Below, one piece after another: positions 21,770-32,865 of a stretch of 64,000 nucleotides of DNA. The stretch comes from Dermatemys mawii. Its lineage: Eukaryota > Chordata > Testudines > Dermatemydidae. The stretch spans positions 10,707,830-10,771,829 of the forward strand of contig ML677386.1 of the NCBI GenBank assembly GCA_007922305.1, written 5' to 3'. Position 1 is the stretch's first letter. Each line of letters begins with the position of its first letter. The translations under genes were made by a program, and so were the position numbers. The notes below the pieces were generated by a model. It searched no databases and was not told the origin of the DNA. It saw only the letters and a program-made list of their open reading frames with translations.

Positions 21770-22689
21770 CACACCCCATTTGGAAAATGATTTTCTGCCA
21801 AAAATATGTCAGCCAAAAACTGAACTATTTCAGCCATAAACCACAATACTCTGGGGTTTGACAAATGTTGATATTCTCCATGGAAAGCAGACACTTTTCA
21901 TGACAAATTTCATATAGTTGAGAACCTGATTCTTCACCAAAATATAGCTGAGGGAAAATTTGCAACCAGTTCTAGTTCTTGTTCTTTATACAAACCAATA
22001 GGACTTTTCCCTAAGGGTAGGATCTTCAGATTACAGGGTTGGAATCTGTGGCGTTTCCTCTGGAGGAACCATATCCCCATGGAAGGATAAATAGGAAACT
22101 CTGTGAGCTATTCCTGCAGAGGGGGATCTTGGGGCCTTAAAACAGAAAAGCAGCCTCAAAACTTGAGAAAGTCCTGCTTGATTTCCTCGAAACGGGGCGA
22201 CAGAGAATAAGAGAACAAAGAAATAAAGACCTGCACAAGTACCTAGCCAAGGGGAAGAACTGTTCTACCACTTTAACTTCTAAGGCTAAGGCAGGACAAT
22301 GAAAATCAGCTATAAGGTGCCTAGCTAAAGCGCTGCAAGCTGGAGGTTTGTTTTTGTGGCACACAATGTAAAATATTTTTTGACAAAGAGAATTTAAAGC
22401 AGTGATATTACTGGGCACTTAGAGGGCCCAATCCTGCCATGTGCAGAGTGTCTCCAGCTCACGCTGGAATCACTGAGGGATAAGGGCACTCAGGATTGGA
22501 CTCAGTCATCAGCTAACTAATACTCCCGAACCCCCTTGGGATGTAGATAAATATTATACCCTGGATCAATCAATAAGGAACATGAGAGACACAAGTTAAA
22601 GTTCACATGCAGCTAACAAAAATTCCTCACTTTTGTAGTAACACTTTAGATCATTAAAAGGGAAAGAATATTCAAAGTCAAATTTACTT

Positions 22690-23600
22690 TCTTACATTTC
22701 ACTCATGGTCTAGATCAGGGAGAGGCAAACTTTTTGGCCTGAGGGCTACATCGGGTTTCCGAAATTGTATGGAGGGCCAGTTAGCGGAGGCTGTGCCTCC
22801 CCAAACAGCCACACCTAGCTCGGCCCCCTCCTCATCTGATCCCTCTGCTTCTCGCCTCCTGATGGCCCCCCGGGACTCCTGCCCCATCCAACGCCCCCTG
22901 TTCCCTGTTGGGCCCCCCAGGACTCCTAGCCCAATCCCCCCTTCCTGTCCCCTGACTGCCCCTGAACCTCCTGCCCCATCCAATCCCTCCTCTCATTCCT
23001 GACTGCCCCATCCAACCCCCCATCCTTCCTGACTGCCCCCCTGGGACCCTTGCCCCCATTCAACCCCCTGCTTCCCATCCTCTGACCACTCCACCCACTA
23101 TCCATACTCCTGCCTCCTGACCACCATCCCAAACTCCCCTGCCCTCTATCCAACCCCCCCTGCTCCCTGCCCCCAACCGTGCTGTCTGGAGCACCAGTGG
23201 CTGGCCGTGCTACAGCCATGCCACGCAGAGCACCAGGACAGGGCAGCTGTGCTACATGGCTGGAGCCAGCCACGCCACTGCGCAGTACAGAGCACCAGGT
23301 CAGGCCGCAGCTCCTGCAGCTGCCCAGCACGGCTCACAGCCCCTCCGCCCAGAGCATTGCGCTGGCAGCGCAGTGAGCTGAGGCTCTGCGGGAGGGGGAA
23401 CAGCAGGGAAGGGACCGGGGGCTAGTCTCTTGGGGCCAGAAGCTCAGGGGCCAGGCAGGCGGATTCCCGGGGCCGAATGTGGTCCACAGGCCATAGTTTG
23501 CCCACCTCTGGGCTAGATAATACTTAAACCTGCCATGAGTGCAGGTGTCTGGATTAGATGACCTCTTGAGGTCCCTTCCAGTCCTAGGATTCTATGATCA
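22690..23600 (+). mobile_element. CR1 LINE 3' tail split by a hAT element
   Basis: After the hAT element, 23511-23600 reads 'taatacttaaacctgccatgagtgcagg...gacctcttgaggtcccttccagtcctaggattctatga', the typical CR1 3' end with an ATTCTATGA unit. Before the element, 'actcatggtctagat' fits the preceding CR1 text, and the 8-bp duplication lies within it. Upstream extent is uncertain. Confidence 0.65.
22716..23510. mobile_element. Non-autonomous hAT element, 795 bp
   Basis: The left end CAGGGAGAGGCAAACTTTTTGGCC and the right end read in reverse, CAGAGGTGGGCAAACTATGGCC, are inverted repeats. Flanks are gtctagat (22708-22715) and ggctagat (23511-23518), an 8-bp target duplication with one mismatch. 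The interior is C-rich on the plus strand, with multiple 'ccctgactgcccc' units, and carries no transposase. A relative in opposite orientation is at 47021-47668. Confidence 0.85.
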
Positions 23601-26087
23601 GCTTGGTCAATGAAAATAAATGAGTGAAAATGATTAAAAATCAAGTTATTCTTTCACTGCTGCTTTTTCCTGCACATAAAGAGTCTGTGGAAGGGAATAC
23701 TTGCTAGCAAATGCTGTGGTACCAGATGATAGTGCACGGGCTACAGATGCTTCAGCATCTTTCAAGTTCTCTTCTCACTTGGGTTACTTGAGCCTTATTG
23801 TTTAATTTAACATTTTCTTTGGCAGGCTGCCGGTGGGAGAAATTTCTGCCAAGCAATATTTGGAAAGGGGAGGTGTTCCCCTTGCTTCAGCAGCTTAAGG
23901 GAGTTGGAGGTCATTTTCTGGAGAGATTCTTTAATGTGTGCAATCAGGAGGGTGGAGTTGCAGGCAGTGTGTTAGCAGAGGCTGGGTTGCTCTCACAGGT
24001 GGCTCACTTAGCATGCAGGGACATACAGCTGAATCCCAATGTCCAAACCCAGAATACTGAAGTACCACACTATCTCAGATTTGTTTTCATTCATGTATCT
24101 GAAATGTACATTGAAATCTAACACTGTTTTTGTGCAAACCCAGTTTTAGGAAGGTCTGAGTGTCCCCCAAGTCTTCATAAAAAAAACAGGGATAACATAT
24201 GAAGGCTGCTGCTCTCATGATTCTACTGTGAAATCAGATGCAGACTTTTATTTCTGTTTCATTTCACTTTCTGCTTCTCGTGCACTGACACTCTGCTGCA
24301 ACGTTTGGCTTGGAAGGAGGGGAAAACATTGACATACAGACTATTTTTAATTCCAGTAGGGAAAAAAACCATGGGAAGATTTGTATTGACCTTAGGATTT
24401 GTAAAGCCTTCTTTTAACAAAACTCGAATTCAAGTCCAGATAGTCCTGGCAATGTGGCGTTAAGTAATTTGCAAAAGACAACACAGCAAAGCAGTTGCAA
24501 AGTCAGGATTAGACATTCCCGACACCCATTTCTATGCTCAGTCTACTCGCCCACACTTTGTTTTGAATAACTAAATCCCCATAAAGATATTGTTTGTTCT
24601 TTTCTTACGCTGTTTTGTGTTGCACAAAATGCTATGTGTTTGGATTATCTTAGAGCTTTGGGGCAGGAAAGGTTCTGTCCTTACCCTGTACTGTAATGTC
24701 CAAGAAATCCACTAAAGAGAAAGGAGTGGATTAAGTGTTTGTGAATAGCTGGATTGAGGGCCCCGCAGGCAGAAGTTCTCCAATTATTCACAGAGCAAGT
24801 CTAGCCCAGCAACAGCTGTGCAAGCTTTCCTGCATCACCCCACCAACATGCTTTGAGCCTGACCTGGAGGGGACACCTAGGAGGGAGTTCTCCATTCATT
24901 CAAATCGTTGGCAACTCTGTGGAGACTGCCAGGTAAGGTGCCAATTGTGGTTGTGGTTTCTGGGATGTGAATTGTATAACCAGTGTAGCTGGTGATGGAT
25001 GTAGGTAAATAGTACATGATATTGCATGAGCGAGGAGAGACTGACACAAATCATGATCATCTGAAAACATTTCCAGCAGCTCTATGTATATGGGCAAGGG
25101 TTTGAGCTTTTTGTTACTGAAACCTTAGGTTCCTGTTTACCAAACATTTGTTCACTCTTTATACATAAGGGAAATGGGAAAATCAACCACAAAGGTGAGT
25201 GCCAAAACTCTGCTTTATGTATGTAAATCATGCTCATGCAACCTTCTCTGCCAACTTCAAAGTTGAAAAACCAACCCGTCTACCACAAGTTCATTGTTTC
25301 TCCTGAGATTTCCGCGGCTTCTTGGTTCAAGGCAGAAACAGCATGAGAGCAGCCATTTATTGAGGGGGTAGGGGTAGAGAGGTATTACAGTGGTCCCATG
25401 AAAGTCTTTACAAATGCCAAGACAAGCGGTTAAGTTCACTCTGTTTTTTCCTTGTTATTTCAGTGTTTCCATTGCCAATCATACATCATATGTAACAAAA
25501 ACACCTACTCCTTTCCTTACCAGAGAAAAGATAGAAAACACCCATTAAAATCATTGAGTCTCTCTCTCTCTGGCAGTGCTGGAATTTTTCTCATTTTCTA
25601 AATTTTGCCCACTATAGTGTTAAGTGTCCTAAGCGATGGGGTTTCTACCCCTACCTGTGGAAAGACCCTCCCATGGCGTTAGTAATTTTTTAAAATCCCA
25701 TGCTTGATTTTTCCCTCCTGTGCACCCAATTCTCCCCCACCCCATCTCTGAACAATCTCTAATCAGACAATATTTGAGAGTCTAGAAATTAGTATGACAA
25801 TATAGCTGCAGCTTCATCAAAGACAAGTGGAGAAGGACAGGTACTATCTCAACTAAGCCAGAAATGAGATTTTGTATTTCTGATGCAAAGGAGAACGAGT
25901 ATCACTTGAGAGCTGCAAATATTTTCCCCCTGCATTTGTGTCAAAGTAGTATCATGAATTCCACATTTTGTGGCAGATTTTATCACTATCTGTCATAATG
26001 TTTATACACTTTCCTAATCGTGCATAAAAGCCCACTTTTCCCTGCTCCATTTTTAAGTAGTTCCTTTTCAGACAGTCAAAAGAAAGA
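23601..26087. other. No gene seen; one MIR-like piece
   Basis: Apart from the MIR-like tail at 24460-24560 and the 'ctttggggcagg' words at 24657-24668, which recur in such repeats, nothing is recognisable. The stretch 24760-24930 looks like another dispersed repeat that I cannot name. Confidence 0.35.
24460..24560 (-). repeat. MIR-like fragment, minus strand
   Basis: 'gttaagtaatttgcaaaagacaacacagcaaagcagttgcaaagtcagg' corresponds, in reverse, to the conserved 'ctgtgtgaccttgggcaagtcactt' part of MIR/L2-type repeats. Strongly diverged. Confidence 0.45.
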
Positions 26088-26186
26088 GGGCCCAATTCTG
26101 ATTTCATTTACATCAGGGAGCATCAGGCATAACTCCACTGAAGTCAGAGGAGTTGCACCAGTGTAAATGAGCAGAGAATCAGGCCC
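26088..26186. repeat. Short imperfect-palindrome repeat, best copy
   Basis: A 99-bp unit: gggcccaattctgatttcatttaca at the left and tgtaaatgagcagagaatcaggccc at the right pair over most of their length, with 'aactccactgaagtcagagg' near the centre. Flanks give no clear duplication. Confidence 0.65.
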
Positions 26187-26517
26187 AGGCACTATACACT
26201 GTTTGTGAAAGATGAGGAAATACCTGTTACTGAAGTCTGAAAAATGAAGCTGCTTCTTCCCTGGCCACCTCAGAGTCCCATTCCCCGACCCTCACCCCCG
26301 ATTTTCATTCTCTCATCTACATAAGACAGTACAAAGGATATGGGAGGCACTCACCATCTTGCAGGTAAAAGGGATATTTTATGCACTCAGCAGCTGCAGA
26401 GGTAGTATGCAGTTCTATACCAGATGTGACTCCCCAGGGCATATCCAGACTAAGGATCTTTGTGATATACACAATTCAGGGAGGCTATTTTCTCAAGTCT
26501 GCAGCTTGTGAGGAATA

Positions 26518-26541
26518 GGAGGAGGAGGAGGAGGAGGAGGG
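26518..26541. repeat. (GGA)n trinucleotide repeat
   Basis: About eight uninterrupted GGA units. No open frame of interest crosses it. Confidence 0.9.
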
Positions 26542-27156
26542 AATACAGCCATTTTGTCTCCCATCCCTAACAGGCCATAATTTCCCTTTTGAAAAACTGT
26601 CCTTGTCTTATGCACTCAAGAGTGTTTCAACTCTCTCTGCCCACCATTTCCCCGCTGTCCTTCTGTGAGAACCTCTCTCTTTCTAGAGCTCTGCTGCTCC
26701 AGAGCTCAGACGCTGGGGAAACAAAGTTGAGGCAAAGTGATGGGAGAAAAGGTGCTGGGGATGAGGAGTACCCATTGCCAAGTGGAGAAGCCATCAAGAA
26801 AGAAACTGAGCAGCAGCATTCATGCTCCTCAGAGCAAGAGGTAAAAATCTTGCCTTTTTAAAAAAAAAATAAAAAAAAATATCAACATTTACAGAGGCTC
26901 TAGCCCAGAAGTGGCAGTTTCAGGACGCACTTCCAGCTGGCCAGCAATCTGAAAATGGGTTGCGGGGGAGGAGGAGGGAGACATGGTGTGGGAATTGTCT
27001 GCTTAGCCAGAGGTTTTTACTAAAATGCTTTACAAAACAAAATTACTAGAAAGGAGTCATTTGCTAGCAGGCAGGACGGGCATCTCCACACATCCCTAGG
27101 GCTAATACACTTGTAGTATTCTGCATTTATTTCTAAATTGCTTCTCCTGGTAGCTT

Positions 27157-27449
27157 GGGCTTGGCTACCCTGAGTTTTTTTAGTGTTCTATCTTGCTGGG
27201 TCAGGGGGGTGAAAAATCACACACACACACCCCCCAGAGTGCAGCAAGTCTGAGTGCTTTAAAGCGCTAGTGTGGACAGGCTCCGAGCACTGGGAGCCAG
27301 GCTCCGAGCGCTTGGAGCTAATCCCCTCATGGAGGTGGATTACCAGGAGTGCTGGGAGAACTCTCTCCCGCGACCACAATCAAACTTCAAAGTGCTTCTG
27401 CAGGAGCATTCCCGCAGCAGCGCTTTGAAATTTCAAGGGTAGCCAACCC
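27157..27449. mobile_element. Harbinger-like MITE, 293 bp
   Basis: The left end GGGCTTGGCTACCCTGAG and the right end in reverse, GGGTTGGCTACCCTTGAAA, are inverted repeats. The interior carries 'gtgaaaaatcac', 'agcgcttggagc', 'cctcatggaggtgg' and several agcgct-type words, as in the other Harbinger-like MITEs here. Flanking 3-bp sites (ctt / tag) no longer match. Confidence 0.65.
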
Positions 27450-27507
27450 TAGGCCTGCGTGGTTTCTCTCTCCTCCCCTTTATTTCACACTGTATCTGCA
27501 AACCTAA

Positions 27508-27758
27508 AGGCTCATCTATCTGAGAACCAGTTTAACTAACAGTGTGATTTTATAGCAGTGAAATCAGTGCAAAGGGCTGGGTGGAGAGTTACTTCAGTTC
27601 AAACCAGGCCTTTTTTTGTTTAACTTAAGTCAATTAGGAATCAGTTTAAGCTAAACCAAAATAGGAATGTCCATGCTTACATTCACACCGGTTTAACTAA
27701 ATGGATTTAAAAGCCAATTTAAGATAAACCAGTGAAAATTTCCCAAGTAGAAAAGGCT
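27508..27758. mobile_element. Harbinger-like MITE, 251 bp, TAA target site
   Basis: The left end AGGCTCATCTATCTG and the right end in reverse, AGCCTTTTCTACTTG, are inverted repeats. They are flanked by identical TAA trinucleotides (27505-27507 and 27759-27761), the 3-bp TWA duplication of PIF/Harbinger. The interior has repeated 'ccagtttaa' / 'cggtttaac' words. It lies 58 bp from the MITE at 27157-27449. Confidence 0.7.
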
Positions 27759-28431
27759 TAAGGGGCCAAACTTTTCCATCACTCTCCATACAACTCCACT
27801 GAAGTCAATGGGTAAAGTCTGCTGTCAACTGCATTTTGGCAGCCGCATTGAATTCAGTGATTTATTTTGAGGTAAGAACAAAACTTGGCCCATAATGTTT
27901 GCAATGGGCAGGGTAGGGTCAAATTGGTCTTTGTACTTCTGTGGAGGTTTAAGTCTTTGTAGCTGTAGGCACTGATGCCCTTTTGTCTCGCTGGATTGTT
28001 TTGAAGTACAGTACATAAGAATGTACTAAATCTCAGTAATCACAGGGGCAGGTGTTAGAGTGTTGCATAATCATCATTAAAACTCCTACATGTAACTAAA
28101 AAAGGTGACCTTTGTCTTGCACTCTGCTGAAGCATGTTTGCAACTCTATCAGTAAGTGAGCCATGGAGTTGGAATGCTGGCACTTCAGAGCCAAGGAGTT
28201 GTTTGTTTAAGCGTCAATGAGATGCACACAGGCTGTATTCCTCCTGCCTTGCTGTGAAGGCAGGCAGAGGGTTACTGCCATCGAATACACTGCGTGTGCA
28301 CAATGACACTGCCACGCAGGAATACTCCCAAGGCCCTCCTTGCCTGCTGCAAAGACAAAGGGAGAGCTGAAGTTAGCAACAATCTCCTGGATTCGGCTTT
28401 CACTCTGAAGGCCAGAATATCTTTGAACTTA

Positions 28432-29107
28432 GGGTATGGTTACACTTACAAGATTATAGCACTATTGGTTATAGCGGTCCCCTTATACAGTAATATGTAT
28501 AGCGCTATTGTATGTCCACACTCAGACGCGCCAGCGGTATAGCATGGCCACATTTGGGGCACTTAATGCGGCATTAAGAGCAGTGCATTAGGGCAGGTAT
28601 CCCAGCATTCAGCTGGGTGCAACGTGCTTTTTAAACGAGGGGGGTGAGGGGGGACGCGTTGTGTGTATGCGGAGGGAGAGAGATAGTGATTTTTCCGTTC
28701 TTCTGAAAGCCTGTCAGTGAGCCTCCGTTCACAGAAGGCTTTGTTTTCACACAGGCTCCCTCCTTAAACATTTGCACTGCTTATCTGCCGAGTTAAGAGA
28801 GAAACTCTAAAGAGGTACTTCCGCATTCCTCCAGCCGAGTTCAAAACAAAGGGAGGAGACGTCAATTGCCTTAAATGGCTCTAGGCATCTCCAGAGATCA
28901 CTAGTAGCGCAGTGGGTGTCCACATTCTTGCTGTAGCACTACAGCAGCTGTGCTACAGCCCTTATTCCCCATGCGGAGGTGGATTAACAATAGTGCTATA
29001 ACTCAGTAGTTATAGCGCTCTACGTGCCTTGCCAGTGTGGACGGGGAGGAGGTTATAGCGCTCGTGGGGGCTTTATAGCGCTATAAAGTGCCAGTGTAAC
29101 CAAGCCC
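28432..29107. mobile_element. PIF/Harbinger MITE, 676 bp, TTA target site
   Basis: The left end GGGTATGGTTACACTTACA and the right end in reverse, GGGCTTGGTTACACTGGCA, are inverted repeats. Both sides carry TTA (28429-28431 and 29108-29110). Sub-terminal TATAGCGCT words occur at 28498, 29011, 29054 and 29074, with eroded forms near 28456 and 28470. The middle has a GC-rich stretch (28635-28675). There is no transposase frame. Confidence 0.8.
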
Positions 29108-29239
29108 TTAGTTACAGAAATGAGCTTCTGAAACATCAGGACTATTTCTTTGTCATCTTAAACTTCCTTTGGTAAAAGTTTAATTACAAAAATCTATCCT
29201 GAATCTAACCCTTAGGAATCTGGGACTTGCTAGGACACT

Positions 29240-29361
29240 AGGATGACCAGAGAGCAACTGTGAAAAAACGGGACAGGGTGGGGGTAACAGGTGCCTATAT
29301 AAATAAAAGTGCCAAAAAACAGGACTGTCCCTATAAAAATGGAACATTGGATTATCCAGTA
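29240..29361. mobile_element. MITE of the 'gggtgaccagat' family, diverged
   Basis: Opens aggatgaccagag and closes ggattatccagta. The inner 'gggacaggg' and 'aggactgtccctataaaaat' match 16692-16803 in the opposite orientation. TA is still present near the left end. Ends are eroded. Confidence 0.58.
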
Positions 29362-30202
29362 GGACACTGGTCATTTTTATTTGTTCCTTGGAGAAGGTGT
29401 TTCACCCCCTGCCCCAACTCTACATAAGAGCCCAGAACCATTCATATATGTGTACACACACACACACTTTATACAAAGTGGAAAGGGAATTTGAGTACCC
29501 AGCTTGGCACAACTTAAAAGAGCTGGATATGCAGAGGGTGAGTGCTTAACACTTTCTGAGAGAGAGGCCTCTTTGTAAGGAGTCTCAAGCTGAGCAACCT
29601 AAAATTGAGGCATTGTAAATCACTAGACACTTGAGAAACGAGGCCATCGACACAGACACACATATTCATACACACATGCATCCCTCCTGTATATCCACAG
29701 ATACATAGAAATATCCAGAATGAGTCTATGGTGAGATAGTCTTCAAAAGGCTACTTATGCATTGTGTGTGGTAAACTTTCCCACCCCTATTCCTGCTATA
29801 AAGATTATTGTGGAGATGTGTTTCAAACACATTTTTCCCTTTTGCAAATTGACCACTGGTTTTACTTCTCTATTAGCTGTGGTTAATCTGACCTATTGTT
29901 GAAACTTAGCCTGGTTGTTTGCTACTTGACTTCATCAGTGGACATTATACTTTTGGCGGTTGGTTTCATTTTTTTTTTTTCTCTGAGTCATCGGTACATT
30001 CTGTAGCTGCTAGGGCATATCACACCTGCATCTTGTTTAGGAGACACAAGTGAAACAGCACAACTTCATCACATTATGTACCCAATAACACCTGGAACTT
30101 ATTTGCTTAAAACTCATATTTACGTTGCTCATCTTACTCAAGCAGAGAGTATGTGATCATTAGTGCTTGTGCAGAAATAAACTCTCTTTGGTCATTGACA
30201 TA

Positions 30203-30285
30203 GGACCTGATTCTGCAAACCTTATTTACCCAGGCAGTCCTACTGACATCAGTGGAGCTACTCACGTGAGCAAGGGTGTCCAGGT
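30203..30285. repeat. Short palindromic repeat fragment
   Basis: 'aggacctgattctgcaaacctt' at the left and 'cgtgagcaagggtgtccaggttt' at the right, with 'ctactgacatcagtggagct' in the middle. This is the same core as in 26088-26186. Confidence 0.5.
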
Positions 30286-30449
30286 TTGAGCCCTTGAGGG
30301 TCATACAGAAAAGTCACTCAAAGGGCACGAATTCTCTAGCAGTTCATTTCATAAGGCTGTAGCTGGGAGAATTTGGTTCAAAGTACAAAACATACTGGTT
30401 TGTTATAGCTAAGTATTTGGGCTCGGCTGCAATGCAAATATCTCTATTA

Positions 30450-30570
30450 CTATTAATAATTTGCACTAGGTTAGTTTCTACAGATCCCAGTCAAGGATCA
30501 GGACTTCACAGGGTTAGGCCCTGTACCAATAGGTAGTAAAAAGACAGTCCAGGTCAAGGGGCTCAAATAT
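30450..30570 (-). repeat. MIR/L3-like dispersed repeat fragment
   Basis: 'attaataatttgcactaggttagtttctacagatcccagtcaaggatcagga...gacagtccaggtcaa' parallels the element at 39010-39130 ('gtattactatagtgcctaggagccctagaccagga'). Confidence 0.4.
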
Positions 30571-32109
30571 AGTTTTAACACAAGATGTGACCAGTGACTG
30601 ATCAGACAAAGGTGTGGTGGGGCTGCAGAGTGGAAGAGCAAAGAAACAATAAACAAATGCTTTGCGCGTAGTTGTCAGTGCTCAGTTCATCACTTGTCTA
30701 TCATCATATTGGGATAAACCCAAAGAAACAAAAATACCCTGGAATGTGTACTGTATGTATGCTTTTTCTAGATATTTTGTTGTTTGCCTGATGGAGACAT
30801 CCTTGGGGATAAATTCACACAAGACCTAATCTTCTCATAGCATTACCACCCTTCAGGAATTTAAATACCAGGCGAAGCCCAGAACCAATGGTACTTCTTC
30901 CCCATAAATGGATCCCTTGAGGCAGTGAAAAGAAATACAAATAAACTCAGGTACTTACAATGCAAACACTAGAGTCCTGCACACAGGATTAACACGCTCC
31001 CCTAGCTACAAACACACACAAGTCTTTCTTGTTGTTCATTGTTTTGGAACAGGATTCATGAGCTGTAGGGATGTAATGTGTCCCCACTGATCCTTAGGGA
31101 AGATATGGAGTGCTGTACAATCATAATTAAGAAATAGTAATGGCACCTTTTAATTGGGAGAGTATGTATAAATAGTAACTCCCCAGTGGAAACACAATAC
31201 ACAATCTATCCCTTACCACCTTAGAGGAGAGCAATTCTATTGCAGTAATAACTATGCAGAAAAGATGAGTCACTCAACCCCCCCTATAAGCAGTCTGTTT
31301 TTGTGGGTGGGATCACTCACAAGGTGGTTGGCAACCCTTGTATTGTGCTTGTTTGGGTTGCTCAGGTGTGTGACTAAGGCCCAGCTTTGGTAGCCCAGAT
31401 CGTCTGTCCCAAATCACCACCAATGACATCAAAAAACAACCATCAACTAGTCTCTGGCAGAAAGCATTTTCCTTATTTGGTCGTATGTTCTCCATGACAA
31501 GCTAACTATAAGCCTGATGCTTCCAAGTGCTAAGTACACTCAGTTCTGAGTGACAGCACTCAGTATTTTGTAGGACTGCGTACTACAGGGGAGCTTCTGC
31601 TATTGCAGCTTCCCTAACCCAGCCCGGTAAATCCCTCTTTTAAAAATGAAAAAAAAGAAAGTCTAAGTTGCATAGGAGACACTGGAATCCATCAGATTAA
31701 TTCAGGCTAAATAATTTCCCAAGGTTTGGGCTAAAGTCCTTTAAAGGCATTAATATCCATGAAAACCTTTACTGCTTCTTGGTAAAATCTTACTTAGTCT
31801 TGGACCTCCCTCCTCTATATGTAGGATTAAATGGCTTTATAAGCTATATAAATAAGAGGTCATTTGCCTAAGCAAGCCAAACCCACTCTCAAATGGTCTC
31901 TCCTTTATATATTGTTGTTTATAAAGCTATTTACCTATATTATATATATTCATTCTGTCTATATAGAAATAAAATAGCCTGGAAACTTCTAAGATTAAAC
32001 AAGACTATGGGGCTAAAAATAGGGGACAGCCTGATACAACCATGGCTTGCAAAACACACGGAAAAGAACTTGGAGTGTCCATAAGCAAGATTACAATCTC
32101 CAAAGAATG

Positions 32110-32270
32110 GTCCCAGGACTAGCCTGTTCTGCCAGAGACTTCCTGCGTGACGTTGGACAAGTCACATCACCTTTCTCTGTCTCAGTTCCCTAGTTGTAAA
32201 AATGAGTGTAACAACACCACCCTACCTCACAGAGGTGTTGGGAAGACAAATACATTAAAGATGGCAAAGG
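32110..32270 (+). repeat. MIR-type SINE, plus strand
   Basis: 'cttcctgcgtgacgttggacaagtcacatcacctttctctgtctcagttccctagttgtaaaaatgagtgtaac...ctacctcacagaggtgttgggaagac' follows the well-known MIR core and 3' part closely. Confidence 0.72.
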
Positions 32271-32555
32271 GTCTACTAATGAGAACTAGGTACAATATTA
32301 TTATTTTCAGTCAGGCCCAGGAGTTCAGACACCAGCATCATTATGAGATAGCTGTGGATAAGCATACAAAAAAGGACATCACGTGTTGCTTCAAGAACAC
32401 CCATGACTGTGCCCGAAAGACCTGTTCCAGTGGCAAAGCACCCTCCAGTCCCATTGGAGTCACTTTTCCCAACTTCCTTTCCACAAGGTATGTAGTGGCT
32501 AAAATTGTGGAAGGTTTTCCCTTTCATTAGCCCCCATTTCTTTGTTACTCTAGGG

Positions 32556-32865
32556 CAGGAGTTGGCAACCTTTCAGAAGTGGTGTGCTGAGTCTTCATTT
32601 ATTCACTCTAATTTAAGGTTTCGTGTGCTAGTAATACATTTTAACGTTTTTAGAAGGTCTCTTTTTATAAATCTATAATATAGAATTAAACTATTGTTGT
32701 ATGTAAAGTAAATAAGGTTTTAAAAATGTTTAAGAAGCTTCATTTAAAATTAAATTAAAATGCAGAGCCTCCCAGACCAGTAGCCAGGACCCAGGCAGTG
32801 TGAGTGCACTGAAAATCAGCTTGTGCGCTGCCTTCGGCACCTGTGCCATAGGTTGCCTACCCCTG
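32556..32865. mobile_element. Non-autonomous hAT element, 310 bp
   Basis: The left end CAGGAGTTGGCAACCTTTC and the right end in reverse, CAGGGGTAGGCAACCTATG, are inverted repeats. It is flanked by a perfect 8-bp duplication, ctctaggg (32548-32555 and 32866-32873). The centre is A/T-rich ('aaattaaattaaaatgcagag'). The full duplication and well-kept ends suggest a fairly recent or well-preserved copy. Confidence 0.88.

Larger units (their letters stand above)
29362..32109. other. No gene seen; two dispersed repeat fragments
   Basis: Contains a short palindromic repeat (30203-30285), a MIR/L3-like piece (30450-30570), a CA run near 29453-29467 and a T run near 29970-29980. Reading frames are short and without motifs. 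Confidence 0.35.

Noticed and set aside
22926..23330. 134-codon minus-strand frame rich in glycine and tryptophan
   Set aside because: It arises from the C-rich interior repeats of the hAT element at 22716-23510.
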